A stretch of 55,742 bases of DNA from Helicobacteraceae bacterium (GTDB lineage: Bacteria > Campylobacterota > Campylobacteria > Campylobacterales > Helicobacteraceae): NCBI GenBank assembly GCA_900766555.1, contig CAAFVR010000031.1, forward strand, positions 1-55,742, in the 5' to 3' direction. Within the stretch, counting starts at the first letter, position 1. Each line of letters begins with the position of its first letter. Below the pieces are notes generated by a model that did not search any database, was not told the origin of the DNA, and was given only the letters and a program-made list of their open reading frames with translations. Below are positions 23,801 through 32,175 of the stretch, one piece after another. The position numbers and the translations under genes were made by a program.

Positions 23801-25543
23801 ATGGATCGCCAAAGTCGCACGCTCAAAATTTTTGCAGTGCTTTTTGTACTTCTTTTGCTCGCAATTTTATTCTTTGCTAGCATCGGTTTTAGGATTGTTA
23901 ATAATCAAAAAAACTTGAGCCTAAGCGTCAAAAAAGTAGACATCCCGCTTCGCGGCGCGATTTTAAGCCAAGATGGTTTCTCGCTTGCGCAAAGTTACCT
24001 GCTTTATAAAGTTTCGATGGATACAAATTCGCTAAATCCAAACAAAAGAGACTTTTTTATCAATCTTTTTTCCATTTATAGCGGTATAGATCAGGCCAAA
24101 ATAGCCTCTAAGATCAAAAAAACTGGCTATATAATATTAACTTATAATATCAATGAAGCCACGGCTAGAAGTCTGCGCAGTCTGAATTCAAAATTCCTAG
24201 CAAATGATGTCTTTATCGAATTTACCAAAAATGGCAAGACGCATCAAAAAATCGGCCTAATAATTGAAATTTCAGGTATAAATCGCCTCTATCCTTACAA
24301 AGATGCAATCGAGCCAATCCTAGGTTATACGCAAAAATTTGAGAACAAAAAGCTCACAACTCCACATGGCATAAAAGGCATTGAAAAATATTATGACTTA
24401 GCGCTTTCGCCCAAAAATGACGGCATTTCGCTCGGATTTCGCGACGTTGGCTTCAATATTATTTATGACAAAAAAACGCTAACAAAAGAAAAAATTGATG
24501 GAAGCAACATCATTTTAAACATCAATTTAATAATGCAAAAGCGCATTGAAAAAGTGCTTGATTCTTACAAGGCCAAATATCAAAATGACGAAATAATAGC
24601 TGGCATTATGAATCCAAAAACGGGCGCGATAATTGCGCTTGCTAGCTCAAATAGATTTAATCCAAAAAATATAATAGATCCGAACATGCTAAATTCTAGC
24701 GCGATTGAGCGCGCCTTTGAGCCTGGCAGCACGATTAAGCCTATGATTTTTTCGCTCCTTTTGGATAAGGGCTTGATAAATCCGCTAAGTCCAATAAATC
24801 TAGAGCATGGCAAAATCAAAATCGGCAGCAATATCTTCAGAGATGACACCCCGCCGCCCAAAAATGCGATAACTCAAGATGTAATCATCAGATCTAGCAA
24901 TGTTGGCATGATTAAATTATCGCGCAAATTAAGCGGCCTTGAAATGCATGAGGGCCTAGCTAGCTTTGGCTTTGGCGCTCCAAGCGAAATTGATTTGCCT
25001 TATGAAAAACGCGGCATAATCCCAAGTGCACAAAAGCTAACTAGTGAGATCTACAAGGCAAGTGCCAGTTTTGGCTATGGGCTAAGCACGACATTTGTGC
25101 AGATTTTGCGCGCTTATGGCGCCTTTGCAAATGATGGCAGAATTACAACTCCGCATATCGCAAATAAAATAATAACTTCGCAAAAAACGCTTATCCCAAA
25201 AGTTAATGAAATCCAAGTCATAAGCCCTGAGAGTTCCCGCAAAATGCGCGAAATATTAATCAAAGCTGTGGAATCTGGCACAGGCAAGCGCGCCCAAACA
25301 GAGGGCTTTATAATTGGGGGGAAAACAGGCACAGCCAGGAAAATAACCGTAGGCAGCGGTTATAGCGACAATTCATACAATGGTAGTTTTTTTGGCTTTG
25401 CTAGCAAAAATAGCAAAGAATTTGTAATTGGCGTAGTGAGCTTTGGCAACAAAGATAAAGACGACTACTACGGATCTAGGAGCGCTGCGCCGATATTTAA
25501 AGAGATTGTAAAAATCCTAGATGATGAAAGATTTTATCAATGA
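23801..25543 (+). CDS. ftsI: Division-specific penicillin-binding protein (FtsI/PBP3 type)
   Basis: Monofunctional transpeptidase that cross-links septal peptidoglycan. A single membrane helix near residues 9-31 is followed by the dimerisation domain starting at DIPLRGAILSQDG and by the transpeptidase domain. The three active-site motifs are EPGSTIKP (catalytic Ser), RSSN and GGKTGTARK. 580 residues is usual. It follows the rod genes flgB-flgC-fliE, a neighbourhood common in Campylobacterota. Its partner SEDS polymerase is encoded nearby on the other strand. Confidence 0.92.
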   Translation: MDRQSRTLKIFAVLFVLLLLAILFFASIGFRIVNNQKNLSLSVKKVDIPLRGAILSQDGFSLAQSYLLYKVSMDTNSLNPNKRDFFINLFSIYSGIDQAKIASKIKKTGYIILTYNINEATARSLRSLNSKFLANDVFIEFTKNGKTHQKIGLIIEISGINRLYPYKDAIEPILGYTQKFENKKLTTPHGIKGIEKYYDLALSPKNDGISLGFRDVGFNIIYDKKTLTKEKIDGSNIILNINLIMQKRIEKVLDSYKAKYQNDEIIAGIMNPKTGAIIALASSNRFNPKNIIDPNMLNSSAIERAFEPGSTIKPMIFSLLLDKGLINPLSPINLEHGKIKIGSNIFRDDTPPPKNAITQDVIIRSSNVGMIKLSRKLSGLEMHEGLASFGFGAPSEIDLPYEKRGIIPSAQKLTSEIYKASASFGYGLSTTFVQILRAYGAFANDGRITTPHIANKIITSQKTLIPKVNEIQVISPESSRKMREILIKAVESGTGKRAQTEGFIIGGKTGTARKITVGSGYSDNSYNGSFFGFASKNSKEFVIGVVSFGNKDKDDYYGSRSAAPIFKEIVKILDDERFYQ

Positions 25544-25570
25544 TGCTAAAATTTACGTTTTGGATTACAC

Positions 25571-26920
25571 ATGAAGTTTAGAATATTTCTTTTATCTCTT
25601 TTGTCTTTTGCATCCTTTGGATTTGGCTTAATTTTGCCACTTAGCGCAATCGAGCAAGAACAAAGCCAAAAAGAGCAAAAACCAAAGCTACAAAATACGC
25701 TAAAAGCTCAGATCTTACGTGAGATAAACCAATATCAAAAAGATGCTAAAAATATTTTCTCGCTAAAAGATTTATTAAATGCATCAAAACAGAGCCTCTC
25801 GCAGACTACAAAAGATCTAGCCATAGATGAGGCCAATAAATATGTCCAAACAACCATTTTGGCCTTCGCTCCGCAAGTTAATGTGGGCTATTCTTTTGGA
25901 CAAAATAACACATATAATAAAAATAAAACCCTATCAAATGACAATCAGAACGTAAGCGTGCAGGCCAATTTAAATGTTTTCAATGGCTTTAAAGATTGGT
26001 ATGCGTATAAAGAAGCCGAGGCTAGAGAAGAAAGTGCGCAATTCAATAAAAGCTTTAGTCAAAATCAAGCGGATCTACAGATCATAAATGAATATTTCAG
26101 CTATTTTTCAAATCTATCGCGCTATTTTGCGATGCAAAAAAAGCAAAATCAAATTAACCAGGCCCTAAGCGCGCTTCAAGCTCTGTATCTCCAAGGTCTG
26201 CGCCCGCTTGAAAATATCGAAGTTTTAAAGGCTCAAAGTGCCCTTGTGGAATATGAAATAGCCGGACTTAGTCTAAAAATTGAGCAAAATAAATTAAATT
26301 TAGAGCTAGCTACAAATCTAAAAATTGATGGATTAAAATATCAAAGCCTAAAATCTCCGGATCTAAATAAAAGTGAGACTAGAGGCGATATATTGGCTAT
26401 TGATGCGAATTTGCGCGCAATTGAATATCAAAATTCGCAACTAAATTATTTTCCCACAATCAATATAAATGGCACGCTAAATTACAGCTTGCCCACAAAA
26501 AAGGGCGAAGAAACGCTACTTTCAAGTAATTTTGGACTCAATGTAAGCTTTGGGATAACAAATGCAATTGGCACGACGCTATTAAAACAAATCAAAACAA
26601 TTCAAACATTAAGTGCGCAAAAAGCATTGGCGCTGCAAAAATTTGAGCAGCAAAATAATCAAAAGCTATATGCAAAATCACTCCAAATAGCAAAGCTAAG
26701 AATTGATTCAGCGCTTAAAAATTATCAATCTCAAGATCTAGCTTTTCAAAATATCAAGCAGAAATTTAATGCAAATTTAGTGAATTTCAGTGATTTTTTG
26801 GACGCACTATCAAAAGATTTTGACGCGCTAGCGCAATATAACGAGAGCATAAATGCATATGAACAAGAGAAAGCCCGCTTCATTTTTAACAATGGGCTAG
26901 ATCTGATAAATTATTTATAA
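25571..26920 (+). CDS. cmeD: TolC-family outer-membrane efflux channel (CmeD-like)
   Basis: Outer-membrane component of a tripartite efflux pump. A signal peptide covers about the first 25 residues. The long alpha-helical hairpins and short beta strands of the TolC fold are visible as two half repeats, with NEYFSYFSNLSRYFAMQKKQ in the first half and ALKNYQSQDLAFQNIKQKFN in the second. 449 residues fits CmeD/HefA. Order (channel, adaptor, pump) is the one of cmeDEF in C. jejuni and hefABC in Helicobacter pylori. Confidence 0.8.
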   Translation: MKFRIFLLSLLSFASFGFGLILPLSAIEQEQSQKEQKPKLQNTLKAQILREINQYQKDAKNIFSLKDLLNASKQSLSQTTKDLAIDEANKYVQTTILAFAPQVNVGYSFGQNNTYNKNKTLSNDNQNVSVQANLNVFNGFKDWYAYKEAEAREESAQFNKSFSQNQADLQIINEYFSYFSNLSRYFAMQKKQNQINQALSALQALYLQGLRPLENIEVLKAQSALVEYEIAGLSLKIEQNKLNLELATNLKIDGLKYQSLKSPDLNKSETRGDILAIDANLRAIEYQNSQLNYFPTININGTLNYSLPTKKGEETLLSSNFGLNVSFGITNAIGTTLLKQIKTIQTLSAQKALALQKFEQQNNQKLYAKSLQIAKLRIDSALKNYQSQDLAFQNIKQKFNANLVNFSDFLDALSKDFDALAQYNESINAYEQEKARFIFNNGLDLINYL

Positions 26921-26933
26921 ATCAAGGCAAGAC

Positions 26934-27689
26934 ATGAGAATATTACTAATATTAATAGCTATTTTTGGCTTTTTAAAAGCTGGCGAAAAAATCTATGCAA
27001 TCTATGAAGTAAAAGCCCTAAATGACTCCAAACTATCGCTTGATAGCGTAGGAATTGTGAAAGAAATAAATGCTCATGTGGGCGATTATGTGGCTAAAAA
27101 TCAAGTTCTTTTAGTGTTAAAAAATGAAGACAAAAGAGCGCAATTAAATGGCATAAAACAGCAGCTTGATTTTGCCAAACGACAATATGAGCGCTTTAAA
27201 ACTGCAAGAGGAGCGATTGATGCAAATACGCTTGAGAGCTATCTTGCAAATTATAAAAAACTTGAGGCAGATTACGAATTTGCGCTATCAACATTTAATA
27301 AAACACTCCTAAAAGCGCCTTTTGCGGGAATAATCGCAGCTCAAAATGTGCAACTTGGCGAAAGTGCAAATGGAGCGCTCTTTCGTCTAATCTCAAAAGA
27401 AAAAAAGCTGCTTTTGCAATTTGATGCAAAATACCTAAAAGACATAATAATAGACGATTCTTTCACCACAAATAACATAACGGCAAAGATCAATAAGATC
27501 TATCCAATAATAAATGAGCAAGACCAAAAAGGTTATGCCGAAGTGCTAATTGACGAAAAAGATGCGCCAAATTTCATTGTTGGCGATTTGGGCGATGGGA
27601 TGATAGATGCCTCAAGCATAAAAGAGTCGTCGCAAGATACGAAAGATGATGCTCCAAATAAACCTAGAGTTCCAAAAAGATTTAGATAA
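26934..27689 (+). CDS. cmeE: Efflux periplasmic adaptor subunit (CmeE-like)
   Basis: Membrane-fusion protein bridging the RND pump and the outer-membrane channel. A short signal (LLILIAIFGFLKAG) precedes the lipoyl half-motifs (SVGIVKEINAHVGDYVAKNQ and APFAGIIAAQNVQLGESANG) separated by a helical hairpin. At 251 residues it is as short as CmeE of C. jejuni and lacks the long C-terminal domain of AcrA-type adaptors. One-base overlap with the pump gene. Confidence 0.82.
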   Translation: MRILLILIAIFGFLKAGEKIYAIYEVKALNDSKLSLDSVGIVKEINAHVGDYVAKNQVLLVLKNEDKRAQLNGIKQQLDFAKRQYERFKTARGAIDANTLESYLANYKKLEADYEFALSTFNKTLLKAPFAGIIAAQNVQLGESANGALFRLISKEKKLLLQFDAKYLKDIIIDDSFTTNNITAKINKIYPIINEQDQKGYAEVLIDEKDAPNFIVGDLGDGMIDASSIKESSQDTKDDAPNKPRVPKRFR

Positions 27690-30600
27690 TGTACAAAATC
27701 GCGATACAAAGACCAATCACAACAATGATGCTATCGCTAATGGTAGTATTTTTTGGCATTTTTGGCTGGACAAAGCTAAAAGTCGCTTTATTTCCAGATA
27801 TTGACTTTCCAGTACTTTTTATCCAGGCTTCATATCCAAGCGCTAGCCCTGAAATAATTGAGACAAAAGTAATAGACAAAATCGAATCAGCGATAAATGG
27901 CCTAGATGGAATTGAACGCATCCAATCAAATTCGCTAAAAGGCTTTGGCTATGTCATAGTGCAATTTAACCTAGATAAAAATATCGATGTGGCGCTAAAT
28001 GAGGTAAACTCCAAGTTGGCTGGCTTAATTTTTGATGATGGTGTAAAAACGCCCATTGTTAGAAAATTTGATAGCAATTCATCCCCGATTGTCTCCCTTT
28101 TTGTAACCAATAAAAATGGCAATGTAAAAGAGCTCATGAACCAAATTGACGTGGTCATATCACCAGAACTTCAGCGCATAACGGGAGTTGGTGGCGTAGA
28201 TTCAATTGGTTTTAGAGAACGTCAAATCAAGGTATTTGTAAATCAAAGCGCAGCTAACAAATACAATATAACCTATGCTGACATTCATGCAAAATTAGTG
28301 CAAAACAATGTCCAGCTAGGCGGCGGGCGCATCAAAACAAATGGCATGGATTATCAAATCACAATTGATGGCGATGCTAAATCCGTTAATGAAATAGGCG
28401 ACATATTAATAACTCCAAATATACGCCTAAGAGATGTAGCCCAAATCAAAGATGAACTCCAAGACCTAAGCAGTTTTGCAAGCTATGGCGATAAAAATGG
28501 CCTATCAAATAATGGCGTAATAATAGAGGTCAAAAAAATTGCCAAAGCAAATGAAATCGAAATCTCAAATGGCGTAAAAGAGGCCCTAAAACGCTTGAGC
28601 GCTCAATTTCCAGATCTAGATATCAAGGTCTTTTTGGACTCCACAGACTATATCAGAGACTCAATTAGTGATGTGCAATTTGACCTAGTTTTTGGCGGAA
28701 TCTTGGCTGTTATTGTTGTCTTTTTATTCCTTAGAAATGTCGGCATGATGGTAGTTTCCGCGCTAGCACTTCCTGTGTCATTGCTTGGCACGCTAGCTAT
28801 CATTCAGATTTTAGGCTATACGCTAAATATGCTAACACTAATGGCGCTAACGCTATCAATTGGGATAATCATAGATGACGCCATCGTAGTAATTGAAAAC
28901 ATACATAAAAAGCTCGAATCTGGTGAATCCAAAATGCGTGCAAGTTTCCTTGGCGTTAAAGAAATAGCCTTTACCATCGTGGCGATCTCATTTATGTTAC
29001 TAGCCGTTTTTGTCCCAATTGGAAATATGACTGGGATAATTGGCAGATTTTTCGAAAGCTTTGGAATAACAATTGCAATCGCCATTGTTGTTAGCTACTT
29101 TGTCGTATTAACACTAATCCCGATGGCGAGCTCACTTTTTATATCCGGTAAAGAAAGCAAATTTGCGCGCAAAACTAACTTCATTTTCGAAGCTCTTGAG
29201 CGCTACTATGTAAAAATCTTGCGCCTAAGCTTGAGAAATAAAAGCATCGTAATCTCTTTAGTAATATTGTTACTTGGCGGATCTTCCTATGTGGCCTATA
29301 ACTTAGGGTCTGAATTTTTATTAAAAGAAGACACGAGTCAATTTAACATTTATATAAGCGCACCGCCTGGCATATCAATTGATGAAATGAGTACCAAAAT
29401 CAAAGCCTTGCAAGAAGCCACATCAAAAGATGCCGATGTACTCTATACCACAGCGCAAGTTGGTGGCGGCAATGGCAGAAGCAATCGCGCCAAAATTTAT
29501 GTTCGCATCAAAGGTATAAAAGATCGAGAAGGCTCACAAACTGAGATAATGCACAAAATCCAAGATAATTTGCGCAAATTAGATGCCGCAAAAGATCTGC
29601 AAGTGTTTGCCTCTGATATTAATTTAATTAGCGGCGGTGGTGGAAATAGCGGCGGATCATTCCAAATGACTATTTTTGCGCCAACAAAAGAAGCGCTAGA
29701 TCAAAGCGTTGCAAATTTCCAAAAATTCCTGCAGTCAAATCCGATCTTAAAAGACAAAACAGAAAATTTTGACTCTTCAACTAGCGAAATGTCACCTGAA
29801 TATCGCATAACTATCAATCGCTTAATCGCTAGTAAATACGGCGTCACGCCAACTGCGATTGCTCGCACGATACAAAATGCCCTATCAGATAGCATTAGCG
29901 CTGGCGCATACAAAGACAATGGGCGCGAGTACGACATATCCATTCGCGTACCAGATAATGAACGCGAAAGAATAGAGCAAATCAAAAAACTCCAAGTTCA
30001 AAATAAATTTGGCAAGCTAATGTTTCTAGATGGCCTAATCTCAATTGAAAAAACAAATTCGCTCTCATCTATCGCGCGCTTCAATCGTCAAAGATCCGCT
30101 GATATATACCTAAGCCCAAAAGATGATCTAAAACTAAGCAAGCTAATTGAAGTAACCCAAAAAGAATCTGCCTCTTGGCTTGCAAATGGCGCTAGCTTCA
30201 CGCTAGGCGGCGATAGCGAAAATACAAAAGAAGCTGCGCAAGTTTTTGGCGGAGCAATCGCGATTGCAATCGTGCTAATTTATTTGATATTAGCTGCGCT
30301 ATATGAAAGTGTGATATTGCCTTTTATAATCATGCTTACAATGCCGCTTAGCTTTATGGGGGCATTTTTTGCGCTAAAAATTGCAGGCCAACCATTTTCG
30401 ATATTTTCGTTCATGGGGCTTATTTTGTTGCTTGGTATAGTTGGCAAAAATGCGACATTATTAATCGACTTTGCAAATCAAAGACGCAAAACAACCCAAA
30501 TCACAAATCAAAAAGAAGCCATAATAGATAGCATAATTTATGCTGGCAAGTCGCGCCTTAGGCCAATTTTGATGACTACAATTGCCATGGTTTTTGGCAT

Positions 30601-30802
30601 GTTGCCGCTTGCTTTATCAATCTCAGCTGGCCAAGCTATGAAAAATCCTATCGGGATTAGCATGATTGGCGGACTTTTATTATCTATGATTTTAAGCTTA
30701 ATTGTCATCCCGATCTTTTATGTGCTCTTAGTCAGATTTGATGATAAATTGCGCAAATTCTATGAGAAACCAAATAAAAAAGAGCTAGATAATATTTCAT
30801 GA
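27689..30802 (+). CDS. cmeF: RND-family efflux pump (CmeF-like)
   Basis: Proton-driven inner-membrane transporter of 1037 residues with the RND layout: a helix near residues 11-30, a large periplasmic loop, six helices, a second loop and six helices. Family motifs include ALFPDIDFPVLFIQASYPSAS at the N-terminus, SIGIIIDDAIVVIENI in helix 4 with the proton-relay aspartates, and a second-half GLILLLGIVGKNATLLIDFA. It probably exports antimicrobials or bile-type compounds; substrates are not predictable. Context with cmeD- and cmeE-like genes fits a complete pump. Confidence 0.9.
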   Translation: MYKIAIQRPITTMMLSLMVVFFGIFGWTKLKVALFPDIDFPVLFIQASYPSASPEIIETKVIDKIESAINGLDGIERIQSNSLKGFGYVIVQFNLDKNIDVALNEVNSKLAGLIFDDGVKTPIVRKFDSNSSPIVSLFVTNKNGNVKELMNQIDVVISPELQRITGVGGVDSIGFRERQIKVFVNQSAANKYNITYADIHAKLVQNNVQLGGGRIKTNGMDYQITIDGDAKSVNEIGDILITPNIRLRDVAQIKDELQDLSSFASYGDKNGLSNNGVIIEVKKIAKANEIEISNGVKEALKRLSAQFPDLDIKVFLDSTDYIRDSISDVQFDLVFGGILAVIVVFLFLRNVGMMVVSALALPVSLLGTLAIIQILGYTLNMLTLMALTLSIGIIIDDAIVVIENIHKKLESGESKMRASFLGVKEIAFTIVAISFMLLAVFVPIGNMTGIIGRFFESFGITIAIAIVVSYFVVLTLIPMASSLFISGKESKFARKTNFIFEALERYYVKILRLSLRNKSIVISLVILLLGGSSYVAYNLGSEFLLKEDTSQFNIYISAPPGISIDEMSTKIKALQEATSKDADVLYTTAQVGGGNGRSNRAKIYVRIKGIKDREGSQTEIMHKIQDNLRKLDAAKDLQVFASDINLISGGGGNSGGSFQMTIFAPTKEALDQSVANFQKFLQSNPILKDKTENFDSSTSEMSPEYRITINRLIASKYGVTPTAIARTIQNALSDSISAGAYKDNGREYDISIRVPDNERERIEQIKKLQVQNKFGKLMFLDGLISIEKTNSLSSIARFNRQRSADIYLSPKDDLKLSKLIEVTQKESASWLANGASFTLGGDSENTKEAAQVFGGAIAIAIVLIYLILAALYESVILPFIIMLTMPLSFMGAFFALKIAGQPFSIFSFMGLILLLGIVGKNATLLIDFANQRRKTTQITNQKEAIIDSIIYAGKSRLRPILMTTIAMVFGMLPLALSISAGQAMKNPIGISMIGGLLLSMILSLIVIPIFYVLLVRFDDKLRKFYEKPNKKELDNIS

Positions 30803-31407
30803 GATCGCTTTTAATATTTGCAGTGCTATTTATGTTAGCAAAAGCAGATATCGGGCGACATAGCGGCTTTGTAGGCGGCGGTGGCGGGCTTGGCGACTTC
30901 ATCGTACAAAATACAAATACAGATACATCGGATCTACGCCATGAATTTTCGATTATTTGGGGGCTTGAGGGCGGATATCAATATAAAATCCTGCCTTTTC
31001 TTGCCACGCGACTTTATCTTGAGTCCAAAATGACGCTAATTGCGCTAAATCTAGCAGCTATTCAAACACAATTTAGCATTAACTCTGATCTAATTTTCCG
31101 CCTATTGCAAGTTAAAAATGACAGAAGTTTTAGCATTTTATTAGGCCTTGGCTTTGGCGTGGTTCAAGATCTAAGCGAAGCAATCGATAAAGATAAAAGC
31201 ATTTTGGATATCAATTTAAAAGATTTTATAAATAGCGACATAAGCTCGCTGTCCAAATATCGCCCAATTGGCTATACCAATGTTGGCGCAATTTTTCAAC
31301 TAAATGAAAGCGGCGAGATAAAAGCGTTAATTAAATCCCCGCTAGATCTGCAAAATTCAAAAAGTATTATCGTTAACTTTACTGCAAGCTATATTCATCA
31401 CTTCTAA
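30799..31407 (+). CDS. Outer-membrane beta-barrel protein of unknown function
   Basis: 202 residues with a signal peptide (LLIFAVLFMLAKA) and alternating amphipathic strands; it ends FTASYIHHF with a C-terminal Phe, as in outer-membrane barrels. A glycine-rich start (GFVGGGGGLGDF) resembles small barrel proteins of Helicobacter and Campylobacter. ATGA overlap with cmeF suggests it is translated with the pump. The last 51 bases run over the 3' end of dapF on the other strand. Confidence 0.65.
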   Translation: MRSLLIFAVLFMLAKADIGRHSGFVGGGGGLGDFIVQNTNTDTSDLRHEFSIIWGLEGGYQYKILPFLATRLYLESKMTLIALNLAAIQTQFSINSDLIFRLLQVKNDRSFSILLGLGFGVVQDLSEAIDKDKSILDINLKDFINSDISSLSKYRPIGYTNVGAIFQLNESGEIKALIKSPLDLQNSKSIIVNFTASYIHHF

Positions 31408-32175
31408 ACTCGCGATATATTTTGCCACGCCAATTAATACTAATTCATTATCTATTTGGTTTAAAATATACTTGCTATCAGATCTAGTGATCACTTCAAT
31501 TTCGCCACTAAGCCCAAGTTCAACATAAGCTACCGCGGCACTTGCGGCCATGCCGGTGCCACAAGATAACGTGAAATCCTCCACTCCGCGCTCAAATGTA
31601 TGCACCCTCATTTTGCGTTCACCCTCTTGCAAATATATGAAATTCACATTCGCATCAAAATGCGCCCTCAAAAATGCTATCTCTTCGCTCTTTTTATCCG
31701 GCATAGAATGTATAGAATCCACAAAAATGCAAAGATGCGGAACGCCGGTATTTATCAAAAAGCCATAATTTCCAAAAATCTTATTTGGCAAGCTAACTTT
31801 CTTTATCTCACTTGGCTTTCCTAGATTACTTTTTACGATATTTTTATCTTTAAAATTCTCCAAAATCTCGACTGTAATTTCTCTTTGGCCATTATAAAAG
31901 ATATGTTTTTTTGGCGCTAAATTATGTGCCAAAGCATAGCTTGCCACGCATAAACTCGCATTTCCGCACATTAGCGCGCTACTGCCATCGCTATTAAAAA
32001 ATTCCCACTCATAGTTCGCTTTATTGGATCTAAAAAGACGTATCAGCCCATCAGATCCGATCCCAAAATGCCGATTGCAAAGATTTTGCGCCATTTTAGA
32101 CATATCAAAATCGCTTTTATCGCTATAAAAAATTAAAAAATCATTCCCCCCAGCTGTGTATTTTTCAAGCTTCAT
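31357..32175 (-). CDS. dapF: Diaminopimelate epimerase
   Basis: DapF converts LL- to meso-diaminopimelate for lysine and peptidoglycan. The active-site cysteines are in NSDGSSALMCGNAS and FTLSCGTGMAASA, and TAGGNDFLIF marks the N-terminus. The start is ATG at 32175 in an ATGA overlap with the polA stop, giving 272 residues, about 20 more than close relatives; the extra residues are a C-terminal tail (near IACSKVNDNTF) that runs 51 bases into the convergent barrel gene. Confidence 0.93.
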   Translation of the reverse strand: MKLEKYTAGGNDFLIFYSDKSDFDMSKMAQNLCNRHFGIGSDGLIRLFRSNKANYEWEFFNSDGSSALMCGNASLCVASYALAHNLAPKKHIFYNGQREITVEILENFKDKNIVKSNLGKPSEIKKVSLPNKIFGNYGFLINTGVPHLCIFVDSIHSMPDKKSEEIAFLRAHFDANVNFIYLQEGERKMRVHTFERGVEDFTLSCGTGMAASAAVAYVELGLSGEIEVITRSDSKYILNQIDNELVLIGVAKYIASLEVMNIACSKVNDNTF

